From Paramacrobiotus metropolitanus (Eukaryota; Tardigrada; Eutardigrada; Parachela; Macrobiotidae): DNA of 64,000 nt. How positions within the stretch are numbered: position 1 is the stretch's first letter; each line of letters opens with the position of its first letter. Location: NCBI RefSeq assembly GCF_019649055.1, contig NW_026570344.1:248001-312000 (forward strand), written 5' to 3'. The notes beneath the pieces were generated by a model that saw only the letters and a list, made by a program, of their open reading frames with translations, made no database searches and was not told where the DNA came from. A program made the position numbers and the translations under genes. Shown here in pieces: positions 25,311-37,609 of the stretch.

Positions 25311-28300
25311 GGCGCAGCGTTTGTCGTGGTAATAATGATGGAGGCGTTAATCATCGGGCAGGACCATGACAATCATTTCGCACACTAGCCTCGACCGCAG
25401 TGACCTTTAAGATAAAGCTTCAAAAGCAATCCGTTAAAGTATATACATATCAGGTAGTTACTGCATGTACCAGTACCTACTGCATCAGTGCAGATCGCTC
25501 ATAGTATCGTGCGCCTTTGCCTTTCGTTACCACCAGCGCTAACAATAAGCGTCATCTTTTCCACTATTTTCAGTCAAAACCTTTTTTTACCGGCATGTCG
25601 ATAGTTAGAAGATGCAGGCAGTACAAGTTAAATTGTAGGGTAAGAGCAAGATCGGTTTCCAGCATGAGTATCAGAATAAGTAAAATTAATGAGTTATCGA
25701 CCAATTATACAGTAACGATCGAACTTCCGTAATTCAGCTCGAATTTCAGCTGTGCAAACTTCATGCGATCGCGAGAACATCACTGCAAGACCCGTTTGGA
25801 ATTCTATCCAGTTCGGCATACTTTACACTGATGGTTTGCAAACTTCAATATCTGCGCTATGGATGAATCCGGGACAAATGCTGGCATTCCTTGACGAGAA
25901 AGGAGTACATGCAGCACAATAGCACTAATGTTGGTATATTGCACTGTACTTGCACACTGAAGGTCTGCTTAGGGTACAGAGATCAGGAATTACTAGTACG
26001 CATGAGTGGATGATGGTCATGAACTACCACAAAATCCGTTTCACTGTTTTGTTTACTAGTACTTAATGTTTTTAACAACGAAAAACAACGAAATTACTAG
26101 AGTGTAGCATCTTTATACTGACTCCACAAAAATAAATATTATATAATTAATATATCGTAGTAATAATGAGAAACGGAATGCCATGCGCAGCAAGAAAGCG
26201 GCAAAATGTGCCAGTCTAGCGCATATGATACTGTATTGTCAACTTTGTGAAGAATTTAATTGTCAACTGGAGGAGTGATACACGGCTGTTGACGGACGAT
26301 TGATTTCCTTTTCGGGGACCGTGAAGTCCCAGTTGGCTTCCTCTTCCCATTACTCATTTTGCACGTATTAAGACACGTTTTGCAATTGTGGAACGTCCGG
26401 TGCTTGTTTTAAGAGGAAGGCAGGCAGAATTCTTATGTATCAGCAGCGTACGTCGTCTCGCCGAAACGGAAAATTACGTGTTTTCCGTTTCGGCTCTGAA
26501 TAAACAAACGACAACAAATAGCAATTTTCGAATTGATGATACCGCAGTATTTGACATTTATTTAGCCAAAACTCGAATAAGCGATACATCATATTACGAG
26601 TATACTCTTGCACCATAGATCAGATGGTAGATATACCGCAACAAAAATATAACAAAAATGATCATATTTTATTTATTGGCGTAAATCCGCGTTTACGTGA
26701 TTATGCCCAATTTTTAACAGTATAATTATAAGTAAAGTCAGTTCTTATCGACCTTCGGTTTAAAAGTTTTTATGACGATACAGGCTGAGGCAGCCTTAAA
26801 ACTGCTCTGGTTTACACACACAGTATAGGAATTTAAACGTGGCTGAACTCAATAAACGCTGAATACCAAAATCCAACCTATTATTACAATCAAAAAACTA
26901 GCTCGCGGCCAAAGTTGACGGGCTTACACATAACAAAATTAACATGTGTAAATACGATGCATCGGATAGAGATATCGAAAAAAAACCAAAAAAAAGAAGC
27001 TAGGAATCTAGCATTTTCTACCTAGAATTTAAAATTAACACACGTAACCGTTACACGCAAGCCCATCCACAGATTCCGTACTAAACCGGGTAAACCCTTC
27101 GAGCGCAGTGAATGCGTTCTTCCCAGCTGCTTTATTTTGTTTTCAAGTCACCTTACTCAAGTACAGCATGACGAGCTGTTCCCTTACCTACGAATATCAC
27201 ATTCCTTGGTTTTTCTGTCCGGAAATGGATATTTGATTTTCAAGTGTTCTGACCAGCGCGCAACAAAGCACACCTCACTTTTAACTGTCAAGTGGTTTAT
27301 AGCATAATGCATGTGAAACGGTTGTATTAATATCGTCTTCAGATATCAAGCGTTGTTGGTTCAGTGGTAGAATGCTCGCCTGCCACGCGGGCGACCCGGG
27401 TTCGATTCCCGGACAACGCATTTTTTATATTTTTTCCACAGATTTTCTTCACTAACCACACGAAAAGTTATAAAAAAACCTTTTTTAGCAGTTTCTGACA
27501 TTAACAGTTTTGTTTTCTGTCATATAGAACAGAAATCAAACAATATTTGCATTAACTGCTCGTAAGCCTTGTTTTACGAACGTAAGACTTCTGTTTACGA
27601 GTTACGAGTTATAAATTAGTCGGCCCCATAGTCAACCGTTTTCTGAGACGGAGAAAAAAGTTTCTCGACGGGACGGTACTGACCCGGTTTTCGTGGTCAC
27701 GGATTTCCCACGACACGGTCCGCTCCGACTTACCGTCAACGTTAAATATTGAAAGTTGTGTTCCTCAAAAGTTGTCATTGCTGGCTATATTCTTTTGACG
27801 GTAGGCAACCGCCCGCTGAATCGGTTGGAAGTCACCGTCTAGGGCGGTTGAAGGCACGCCGTAAGCGGCATTAGCTTATGGCAAGCCGAGTAATTATAGT
27901 ATTTGGTAATAAATGCTGTACTGTGCAGTATTGTACATGTCGATTACAGTAGGATGAGTGAGTGAGGCTTTGCAATGATCAAACAACATTTCAACAAGTC
28001 AATTATGCACTTCGATACTGCATATTTGCCAAATCTGAGAAACTAATTTTTCTAAACTTTCAGCCTGGCAATCTACCAACTCACAGTAATTTTCGCTAAA
28101 ATACTTCACAGTAGCTTTCCATATTTATTATTATCCCAAATGCCTTTCAATGTTCACAGCTGCTCCTGATTCGAGATTATTCGGTATTAATTTTTTTATA
28201 CTGTTAATGTTTTACAGGCATTTTGCTACAATTTAATGGAAATGTAAAACACGTAAACTTTCCAAACGGCTCTAATGGAAAATCATATAAGTATGATATG

Positions 28301-28934
28301 TACTGACTTCCAATATGGAAAATGTGCGTACAGATGTAACTATTTTGTAGCTTAAATGTCTGTTTAACAAAAGAGTGCATTTATGTAATAATGGAGATTA
28401 GTATTCATATATAGGTGCATGATATAAAGTGTATTAATAATCTGGCGTCAAGGTGGGCAGTGGCCGCTTAGGCGCATTATGTATGATTAGGCCGAAAACA
28501 AACGGAGACCGTATTAGGGAGGAGCCATCCTCTCTACACCGAAGTCGTCGAAACCACAATTTCGACGTTCGGTTCAACACAGTCATGTCCCTCAAGTCAT
28601 CCGTAAAAAATGGGACGGAGTCAGGGAATGGTGTCCTCATAGTTATCAAAATTTGGACACCTTTTGTCAGAGCTGCCGTTTCGGTGAACTATGAGAGCAC
28701 GCCTAGGCTATTTCATAGGCATACGTTATCGGTTTTCGCAAATGTATGGTGGCTTTTTACTGTACGCGACTGCGCTCGATTACAGATACATAACATCAAG
28801 CCGCTAGAGATTCCTGAGTTCCTACCTTTCCCATTGTTGTTTCGTGTAGTTCTTGTTTCTTCCATGCTTGAACAAAGTGACGCCCAATCGGCAATCGGTA
28901 GCAATGACAATTAATCCGTCTACCCGGGTAGTTA
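25311..28934. other. 3.6 kb region between the two receptors
   Basis: The only firm gene is the tRNA-Gly at 27350-27420. A 153-codon + strand frame at 28453-28914 has no family signature, signal peptide or splice context, and its opposite strand is partly open too, so I do not call it. No repeat element was recognised. Confidence 0.45.
27350..27420 (+). tRNA. tRNA-Gly (anticodon GCC)
   Basis: A 71-base cloverleaf without intron. The acceptor stem GCGTTGT pairs with ACAACGC, followed by discriminator A. The B box is GGTTCGATTCC and the anticodon loop is CTGCCAC, with anticodon GCC. A T-run follows directly, the usual Pol III terminator. The sequence is identical to the copy at 52803. Confidence 0.97.
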
Positions 28935-30050
28935 TTACTTTCTGCAGTTACACGACGTCAGTAACTGTAGGAATGCAATTCTGAGATCGCGAAGTGCCAC
29001 TAAAAACAGAACCGGATCCATAAGCGCTTGCACGCTGTACATGAACGTAACTACAATAAATATGGTGAGATCGTCCGGTAGAGGGATAAACGAGTACAGC
29101 GTAAAGGCGATAAAATTCGGCGTCCAACAAATCATCACGCTTACGGTTAGCAGTGTTAAGAGAAGCATCTTTTGCGAGCTGTTTCGGAACAGGCCAGTCC
29201 TTTTTGCGCTGATAGTGGATTCAACCGTCGCTGGCTTTTTTAACACTACGCCATCGTTGTCACATTGTCGTCACGTAGTTGCAACATAGTCAGCCGATGC
29301 AGTCGTTGCCGGTGTTTGTAGTGTATGAAAGGATAAGCCAACGTCATAATGCATAATGGCGTACACTGCAGCAGAGACTGCATGATGACATTCCAGGTTT
29401 TCTGGGCTTCTATATTAAGGAAGCAGCCTCTGCTTGATCTTACTGGATCTTCTCGATAGTACAGGCCATCGCTGATAAGTCCCGGCAGCATAATGACGTG
29501 GACGAAGATCCATTTAGCCATGCAAATGGCGACAAAAACACTGACTTTTTGATGAGTTCTGTACGAATGTGGAAACAAGATTGCCCAGAGTCGATTTAAG
29601 GTGATCAGTAAGTGAGCGTTGCAAGTTGCGGATTCTAAAGATAAATATTTAGCACCAAGTAGGAGTACTAGATGCTAATCAAGGATATTTCTAAAGGTCA
29701 CACTTACGTATCATGTAATTGCTGTATAAATATACCGAACATATCACAGAACTCCTGGATTTCCAGTAGCTGGGAGAGAAGGCAGCTCCAATATCGAATG
29801 CATTTTCCCAGATACAGTAAACAAAATTTGTTATGGTCAGATTAAGCACAAAGACATAAAAGGGTTTCCTTTTTAGGTTGCGGACACGAGAGAACAGATA
29901 CAGCACCAGACCATTGGCGGTTGTACTGAGGATAAACACGACCGTGACGCTAATGGCTGTAAAGGTCGGCGTTACTAAATTACCCATAGATGCGCCCGTG
30001 CCATTTAAGGAGTAATTGGACCTTTGCAAGCTGCTATTAACCAAATCCAT
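28935..30050 (-). CDS. Rhodopsin-like GPCR (orphan), second of pair; frame break in third intracellular loop
   Basis: Exons 29708-30050 and 28935-29634. The start is MDLVNSSLQRSNYSLNGTG, an N-glycosylation-rich outer tail; an in-frame ATG at 30104 would add 18 residues. Paralogous to the receptor at 24175: the same intron after TM3, NAHLLITLNRLWAI in place of DRY, TM6 VSVMICWTPNFIAFTLY and TM7 FMYSVQALMDPVLFLVAL. Between about 29249 and 29275 the frame ending ...RDDNVTTMA stops (TAG), and the frame beginning ...VLKKPATVESTIS carries on through TM6 and TM7. The two open frames overlap by about 24 bases, within intracellular loop 3. This is either a one-base frameshift that inactivates the gene, an assembly error near an A-run, or an unusual splice. 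All other key residues look intact, which favours a recent loss or an error. Confidence 0.78.
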
Positions 30051-30104
30051 ATAAATACAGTTAAAGGAAAAATAACTATTCAATACAATGCCGTAGCGAA
30101 TCAA

Positions 30105-31187
30105 AATGCATTCTGGTAATTGAAAAGTTTTCTTGAGAGCCGCAACAGACAGCTGTTAGAAATAGCATTTTAGTACCAGTGCAGTTGCACTATCAAGTAC
30201 CGATATTTTTCCTGATGGTTCCACTCAAAATTATAGTCATGATGTCGGGTTTTGATATGTCGTTTGGTGTATAAATAGGAGCAACATGCAACAATATATA
30301 CCTAATACCAGGGCATGAGCACGCAGCTGTGGAAACGATGTCAAATTCTGATTAACTGTCAATACCTGTTCAAGTTCCTAAACCGTCATACTCAAATTGT
30401 TTTTTCCAAAGCTAGTTGCATGCCTAAGTTATGTAGACGAAAAGTGATGAGGCTCTAATTAGTTACGCACAAATCTTATTAATGAGTTAAAATGTGTGTT
30501 AATATATTATGTACAATATTTTTGAGATAATATTTTTGTAAACAAACTTTTTATTTTTGCAAATGAAAAACAGTTGTTTGTCCGCACTTATTACGCGCTT
30601 AAGTTACGCGAAAATTCATTTTTTGGTAAAGGTATGAGGTAAAGCCAATCCTGCTTACCGAAGCTGAAACTTAGCGGTCCTCAAGCTCACGGTTATCGTT
30701 AAACATGTGCAGTGAATGGGAAGTTGGGAACGTCGGGCGTACAGACAGATATCGACACTCTGATCACTTCCTGTTAAGTTCCTTTCATATTAAGTGATCG
30801 TTGAAATCAGTGTGGAAGATTTCTTACTTGGGTATGTGATTTCTAGAGCGTTAAACGACCAAACAGTTCTATCTGTAGACCGTTTGAGTGCATCAGTACC
30901 AGTAGCTGGTTTCACGATTAGTCTGCCGGCTACGCAGTATCTTAATGAATCCAGAACATGCTTTGCATTTCTGCTTGCTGATTTCGTTGCTACTGCGCTT
31001 ATGCCAAAAGCAAGTAGGTACAATACTTACAATTTTTAAATAAATACGAGCATTCCATGCGTCAAAAAAGTTTACATTGACATGCTGCCGTATTCGCACT
31101 CTTCATTCGCTCTCCCAGTTTGTGGGAAGCGCATGAATAAAGTAACAAGGTAACAACCAGTGGCAAATATTGTAATATTATGAACTA
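30105..31187. other. Gap between receptor 2 and peptide gene 1
   Basis: It holds the receptor-2 promoter side and the 3' end of the first WYLGR gene. Frames at 30790-31099 on both strands overlap each other and have no supporting features. Confidence 0.4.
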
Positions 31188-31721
31188 TCACTTCCTTCGT
31201 CCAAGGTACCAAGTGGTGGACACGGCAGTTTTGATTGACGGCAATCCATTCAACAGCTTCGACGAGCTGGAGGAGGCAACAGCCTGTGGCTTCGGTTTGA
31301 GTAATTTCTTCAGGTCCTCATACGACATGGTGGACAGGTCGTTGATTGGTTTGGCCAAACCAAGAAAATTGCGACCATGCTTGTACCGTAGCTTCATGTT
31401 CTCCAGTTCCATGAAAGGGTCAGGTCGACCTAATGTAAAAGACTTCATTATTTTATGGTGTTCGGGTTTGCTCTATAGTTTATATACATTTCGGACAATA
31501 TCGCACCAAGTGGACAGATCGGAGGAGAAATAGGCAAATTATTTTTATGCAGATTACTATTTTGGTGCTGTCTGCAAAACATATAGGTACAGTCAGTTGC
31601 ATTTACTTACTGTACCTCTGCGCGCTCTGTTAACACCGCTTGAAACGTCGCACTGTCGCCCAGTGATTAAAAGAAGGAAAAGGCATGCCGTGAAAAAGAC
31701 TAACCGCATAAGCAAAGCCAT
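31188..31721 (-). CDS. WYLGR-family secreted peptide precursor 1
   Basis: Two exons, 31616-31721 (106 bases) and 31188-31429, spliced in phase 1, give 115 residues. Exon 1 encodes a signal peptide (MALLMRLVFFTACLFLLLI), then a lone cysteine in GRQCDVSSG and the linker NRARR, which with the next Gly is a furin-like RxRR site. Exon 2 holds the core (LRYKHGRNFLGLAKPINDL, DLKKLLKP, a five-serine run) and the C-terminus VSTTWYLGRRK. The terminal Gly followed by three basic residues is the standard signal for basic trimming and amidation, which would leave ...TTWYL-amide. There is no cysteine in the mature part. No known neuropeptide family was recognised. A TATAAG-type box lies about 90 bases upstream of the start. 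Confidence 0.75.
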
Positions 31722-31808
31722 GGTCAGTGAAAAAATGGAAAAGACTCCTGGATTTTATGCCACTGAACCTTCAAGTCGTATGCCGTTTATTTTGTACCAC
31801 ATTTTCCG

Positions 31809-31816
31809 CTTATATA
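31809..31816 (-). promoter_or_regulatory. TATA box of WYLGR gene 1
   Basis: TATATAAG on the minus strand, about 90 bases upstream of the ATG at 31721. Matching boxes precede the other members of the array. Confidence 0.5.
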
Positions 31817-33113
31817 CGGGCTGCAACGCTGTACAGACACCAAAAGCCACAGCCCTCCATGACGTGACCGCTGCTGAAAATGACGTCCAGGCAGTTCTTC
31901 TGATCGCCTACTTACGTATATACTCAGACACTGTAAAATTAAATGAATACTTAATGCATCCGTTTCTAGATCTCCTGAAAAGGTAAAGGGAGGCTGAAAT
32001 TAAGGAAATTCGGGGTAAACAAGTGGCCATAAAATCACTGTCATGGCGCGCGTGGGGCATTCTAAGTACTGGAAGCCATTTAAAAATCCCAGGATTGCGG
32101 GGCAAGTCGCATGACATTTGAGTACCAACTGAACCGAACTAAGTGTCGTATGTCGCAGTATGCTCAGGAATTCGAGAAAAGGTTACCACCGAGAAAGAAA
32201 ATGTGACAGTGGTGCTGTGGTAGTCTTCTTATGAATTTACTTACTGTAATTAAAAGTGATAAGAAATGTGCTTGATGGCGCTGATGCTCGGCTTATTATT
32301 AGGATATATATTAGCTTACGACTATTTTAAGCTATGAAACTATTAAACTATTAAACTATAAACTGATTACATAATTAACTGTATCAGTTGCTGATGGACA
32401 AATATTTTGAATGTGAGCAGAGACTTCACGACTGTCCTACATTTTGGCAACCGAGAGAACAAATTCCCAAATTTAACGCAGTTTCACACAGAGAGGAAAG
32501 AACAATTGGTATTTATTTGATTATAATCTTTTTGAGCCATAACAGAAGGCAGGCTAAAAAATTAGACCCCAAAAAGACATAAAGGATAAAGTTTGGGGCC
32601 TATAAAGTCTTGGGTTTGGGGTTTATTTTATAAAGGATAAAGAAGGGGCGATTTAATTATCACAAGCCGTGACCTATACAGGATGAGGATTTTCCTAGAG
32701 AAAGCAAAATGTTTGCGATACAGTCAATCCAGACAGATTGGATAGGGTCGATGACGTTATCAGATTTTCTTTGTTTTTGGATTGTTCTGTTCGGAGTTTA
32801 CAAGGAATCCGTCAAAACTTAGATCTGTCAAGGAAAATATCTTATTCCTACAGGTCTTCCCGTGAACAGAAAACATAGCGAGGACAAAGAAACCAATAAC
32901 GCCATAAAAATCAACATATTGTTGGGAAACTGTGCCACATGCATTTTGTTGTGACAAAGATCTGATCTGTAAAAGCTTCAGATGCGCATGCCGCGAGTCG
33001 CAAACACTCTTTGTCTGTGCAATACGTATCAGAGAAAGAAGCAATAGCAAAGACCAGTTTTTTTTATGTGAGCGCCACACATTAATGTTACCACCCTTCA
33101 AAATTGCATTTAC

Positions 33114-33219
33114 CTCTTCGCCATCTGTGGATTCCCCTGGAAAGGTCACACTGTCTTCCGCTAACTGCGAGAAGAAAGAAGCATGCCGTTAAACAGAACC
33201 GCTGGATTAACGAATTCAT
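33114..33219 (-). pseudogene. Orphan first exon of a WYLGR-type gene
   Basis: The 106-base open segment runs from an ATG to a clean GT donor (AGAG|GTAAAT), the same length and phase as exon 1 of members 1, 3 and 4. It encodes MNSLIQRFCLTACFFLLAVS, then GRQCDLSRG and HRWRR (RxRR site). It is the closest match to member 1 (TAC.FLL...GRQCD). A TATATAAA box lies at 33283-33290. I searched the bases down to member 1 for the WYLGR-encoding exon 2 and found none, so this copy seems truncated. It could still be a live first exon joined to an unrecognised second exon. Confidence 0.65.
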
Positions 33220-33282
33220 TGCAGGATGAACTCTTGTAATTCAGTCCAATCGGCTAACGTGAAAGCAGTGTGTGTCACGGTG

Positions 33283-33290
33283 TTTATATA
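33283..33290 (-). promoter_or_regulatory. TATA box of the orphan WYLGR exon
   Basis: TATATAAA on the minus strand, 64-71 bases upstream of the ATG at 33219, placed as in the intact members. Confidence 0.5.
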
Positions 33291-34745
33291 GATGAAATGC
33301 TACATTTCTATTGTGCAGTCTTTCACGGCTAAATCCATACCTAAGTTGAAAATACCGGTCTTATCTTTGAACTGGATTGGCGATATGAATGCTTATGAAT
33401 ATTTAAATACAGCCCTTAAAAAATTTCATGTCACATCAGGTCTTTCTTTAGTATACAGGAAAATCAAAAGCAACCGGAGTAAGTCATGCCATGCAAATGT
33501 TGCATGAGTCTCTTCTAAGAGCCAAAGGTCACTTACATATTTACGCCGCCCAAACGTATGGTTCGCTGCGTTTTTGCATAACACACGTTCACCGCGTAAA
33601 CCAGGCTTAACCAGCTCACCAAAACAAATTTCACCAATTGAATTATGGTTTACAGTCCCGGATGACTGGTTCTTAAATACCTATTAAACAAATTTGTCGG
33701 TAAACCCAGTATTCACAAAGGTCATTTTTTGCGGAATGTCACAGGTCCTCTAAGTGTGACTTTGAATGTCACGACAACTGCACCATATTAATTTTAATAG
33801 TGTTTTCAAACCTGCTGCAATGTTTGCTTCTAAAGGCCGCATCAGCAGCGTAAAGGTCACAACAGCTTATCAAAAAGAGCTCCCCTCGCTAGCGCTGCCG
33901 ATATCATAAATTTCTTGGTGTCAGGCACAAGCGACAAAATCAAAATTTTTTCAGTGGTGATGTCGGTAAACCCAGTATTCACAATTTTGTAAGAAAAGGT
34001 TTTTGTAAGAAAATTGCGAAGAGGAGGAACTCGGCTGTGCTGAATATAGCTACTATAAACTGCATCATAACGATGTTGATTTCTGAATAGGAAAATCAAC
34101 TGGGTACGGCAAATAATGATAGGCGTACTGTAAATAGGCTTGTGTTTCATAAACCGAACGCATTTCAGCTGATGAGGGACACAAACAAAGCAGTTAAAAA
34201 GCTATATTTTCATCGTACCCGTAATGCAAGCTGCTTTTTCCCAATGACAGCCGCAGTTGGATGAAGGCGGTAAACGGAGTGACCTCTAATACTTACGTAT
34301 AACGATGTAGGTACATGTACGATTACAGTGGTAAATGTAGGTATTCATCAATAAAGGTGGTATGTAAGTGCTGTGTTATTGTTTGTTACGTTTTACACTT
34401 CCCAGATCAGATGCAGTGTGTAATTGTAACTGAATATGAGGGCGAAAATGTGCACTGAAACTATTTTGTGTGCATAGTTAACCATTGTCATGGGTGCAAA
34501 AATTAAAAATTTAAGCAGCAGCTAACGCTGACACAACAGTATGTTTTCCTGTTGCCCTTTCCACAACGGCAGGCTACGTAAAATTTCTCCGGAAACTGTG
34601 AAATGAGGAAACGATGGATTTATAGTTTGCTTTTATACAGATAAAAATATACAACAGTATCCACCACTATGGTGTCCCCGATCAGCGCACAAAGCATCCG
34701 AAAAAGCATAACAGGTGCTTGTCTTTGGACATTCAGTGCTTCTGT

Positions 34746-35288
34746 TTACTTCTTGCGTCCAAGGTACCAGTTACTGGTCAGCTCCATGTTTTCGCCGGAT
34801 GGCAGGACATTAGCCGGTAGGGAGACGTTGTGCAGCTGTTTTGTGGGGAGGGTGATTACTGACCGCAACGTCTGCATTTTGCTCAAAGCGTGGATATCGG
34901 CAGGTGGCATATTGATGCGGTCGGTGAGTGGTTTGGTTAGGAAGTACATGAGACGGTCGTGCTTATGCTGTGGCTTCATGTGCACCAATAAGTTTTCGCC
35001 TGCAAAAATGCAAAGTCATGAACAAGGTTTGCTACATTGTGTAGAATGTTTTTCGAACCCCTGGAAGTTGGAAGAATATCGTTAAATTTTCACATGCCAA
35101 GACGTGTGCACTTGCAGCTCTTTAGTGAATACGGTGCAAGGCATAACGTCGCACTAGACATTCTGTCTTCACATACCTGTGCCTATTCGCATTCCCGTAT
35201 TAACCTCCGAAAGGTCACACTGGAATCCACTAATGCCAAGTGACACGAAACAAGCCATGAAGAGAAAGGCTTGCGTCAGTGATACCAT
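34746..35288 (-). CDS. WYLGR-family secreted peptide precursor 2
   Basis: Exons 35177-35288 (112 bases) and 34746-34999, phase 1, 121 residues. The signal peptide is MVSLTQAFLFMACFVSLGIS, followed by GFQCDLSEVNTGMRIGTG. The linker lacks the RxRR site seen in members 1, 3 and 4. The core KPQHKHDRLMYFLTKPLTDR aligns with members 1 and 3, then ADIHALSKMQTLRS, and the C-terminus is LTSNWYLGRKK. Donor (ACAG|GTATG) and acceptor (TTTTTGCAG) are canonical. GTATAAAT lies about 95 bases upstream of the start. The conserved tail again predicts ...SNWYL-amide after removal of RKK and conversion of Gly. Confidence 0.78.
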
Positions 35289-35377
35289 TTTGGATAGTTA
35301 TGAGGGAAACGAGATTATTCAGAGCAACAAGGACAATTAACAGCGCATGTACAAAGACTTCCCTCAAGATCTCTTCA

Positions 35378-35385
35378 ATTTATAC
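35378..35385 (-). promoter_or_regulatory. TATA box of WYLGR gene 2
   Basis: GTATAAAT on the minus strand, about 90-97 bases upstream of the ATG at 35288. Confidence 0.5.
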
Positions 35386-36854
35386 TCTATGATCCCTTGA
35401 CCAAGCAAATGTCTGCAATTTAAATGGCGGCTGACCCAACTACTGTACAATATTAACAAGTTGATACAACTATTTTTATGTGCTCTATCAATAATTTTCT
35501 GTCAGTAATTTTTCACATCCGCCTCTTTTCTGGGACCCTAGAACGCTGCAGTTCAAGGTAAATTTTTAATGCATAAAATACTCAAGGGATGTTTACTGGG
35601 GATTCGGAGTAAGTTGTTTCGAAGGTCGCTCAGCAGTCTACGCCCCACACCGCCTGGAGTTTGAGTGAAAGCAATTAATCGCGGTACTGCACTTTAATTG
35701 GCGCTGTTTTCCAAAAGGAAGACTGCCACAACGTTGCATAACGGATGCAACATAGTTCAGTTACTTCGCTTCTGAAATATTAATGCAACATCCGTCTTGT
35801 GCTTGTGACTTTCAAGGTCCTAATGCGTCTAGAGATTCGTCCTTGAACTGCATGGGGTCAAACTTACGTTGTTAACCGCTGAATTATGTTGTTCAGGTGA
35901 TGTGATATATTCATTTTTTGCAAAATACAAGACGTACATACATATGTCAATTCACCGACGGTTCCACATTACTGTACCATGAAGCCAACGTGCTAACTAT
36001 TGCTCCTGGTTTCTTAATATGATCTCTCTAAACTCATCACTACGCAAACCAACACAAACTGCAAAACACAACACACGAATTTCCAGAAACCTGAAATGGC
36101 TTCGGAGTACCAAACACTTTGACGCGATTTATTTTGGTCTACTTCTGTAAGAAATATTGCCAAAACTCAAATCTTGCCGGGTGCTGCTAGTGTGCAAAGA
36201 GCTGATTTATTTAACTATGCAATGAAGATCGATAATTATAATATTAATATTTGTATTATATGTATATATAGATATGTAGTACACGGTAGCGGGTAGAGAG
36301 GTGAACGATTGACTTATACACAAACCAAGAAGACTGCGATTTCGCAATGGCATGATTTCTCGACCGTAGACCAATAAAATAGGACAGCACAAGCAAAGTC
36401 AACACTTCTACAGCTTATCGGTTCAGACTCAGAGGAAAAGTCGCGTTGCCGAAAAAGTGAAGGGTCTTGAAAATCCAAACTGTATAAACAAGATTACCAT
36501 TTACAAGGTCATTATATGATCGCAAACTTTGCCTTTGGTTAACATTTAGCGATAAAATCAAAGATTTCACATTTCAGTCTTCATACGACGGCATTTCATT
36601 GTAACATATTATAACATGTACAGTGGCTGAGAAGTCGGCTAAAAACCTAAAGCTCATTACTACATTTACCATCAGCAGATAATTATTATTCATAACTGCT
36701 TCCGCGCTTAAATACTGCTGTAATAAACCCAATTAACACGGGATGATTTTGGTGATGATCGCTGCAACGCTTTTCGGTAATGACCCCGTCGGCAGGACAT
36801 TCGAGCAGTGTCCGGTGAATGACCTTTCTGACTTGGAACCAGTGCACTCGCTGG

Positions 36855-37483
36855 TTACTTCTTTCGACCAAGGTACCAATTGCTGGTTGGAACGCTCTCG
36901 CTGGATGGCAACACACTGGGCGGCACCAGTGAGCTATCCTGGTGTTTGGCGGATGCACTGCGTTCTGAGACTACTGACTTCAGCGGCTGCAGTTTGAGAA
37001 GTGCGCGAAGGTCCGCCGATGGCGTGCTTGTTTCGACGTCGGCAACTGGTTTGGCCAGGAAATATAGCAGACGATTGTGCTTGTAATGAGGTTTCATGCG
37101 CATTAGGTAGCTGTTGCTGGGAAAGGTATTAGATGGTTCTGGATTAAAGCAAAATAATAGCAGGTGGGATTAGGAAGTACTTCACAAATCTCTGTTTGTA
37201 CAGAAACGTAAGCTTATTGTTTTTCATAAATAATCTGACATTTCTTATGAGAAAACAAAATTCGATGGCTGAAAAATGAACATAACAAACGCTTTACAGG
37301 AAGTAAGTCATTGTTATAAATTTCGCAAAGTAAATAAGAATCGCAGTTAAATTAGGTATGTAAATTTATGACTTGACCTCTTCGTGTCCGTAAGGCTCCA
37401 TCTAAATAGTCACAAAGGCATGTATTGATGGTGAGCAATACGAGGCACACTGCGAAGCGAAGGTTCTTCTTCAACAGAACCAT
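36855..37483 (-). CDS. WYLGR-family secreted peptide precursor 3
   Basis: Exons 37378-37483 and 36855-37138, phase 1, 129 residues. The signal peptide region is KKNLRFAVCLVLLTINTCL, followed by CDYLDG and the furin-like linker LRTRR. Exon 2 begins EPSNTFPSNS and continues with KPHYKHNRLLYFLAKPVADV, SADLRALLKLQPLKS, a Ser/Pro-rich spacer (DSSLVPPSVLPSSESV) and PTSNWYLGRKK. The 3' half is almost identical at DNA level to member 4, so these two duplicated recently. An RxRR site at the linker plus GRKK at the end would release one large amidated peptide of about 90 residues. Confidence 0.8.
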
Positions 37484-37601
37484 TTTCAGCAACCACAATG
37501 GATTACGAAGCAGTGTAATTATTATTGATAGTGACCAAATCTATTTTAGCAAATTTTTCACTTAACCTTCAAAGCTTTAGCAAACACAGTGAGCGCATAC
37601 C

Positions 37602-37609
37602 TTTATATA
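37602..37609 (-). promoter_or_regulatory. TATA box of WYLGR gene 3
   Basis: TATATAAA on the minus strand, about 120-126 bases upstream of the ATG at 37483. Confidence 0.45.

Noticed and set aside
28453-28914. 153-codon + strand frame next to receptor 2
   Set aside because: No signal peptide, domain, splice context or codon pattern that supports it; the opposite strand is partly open over the same bases.
31180-31533. 117-codon + strand frame over WYLGR gene 1, and similar + frames over the other members
   Set aside because: They share similarity only because the minus-strand genes do. The + frames lack signal peptides and splice logic.
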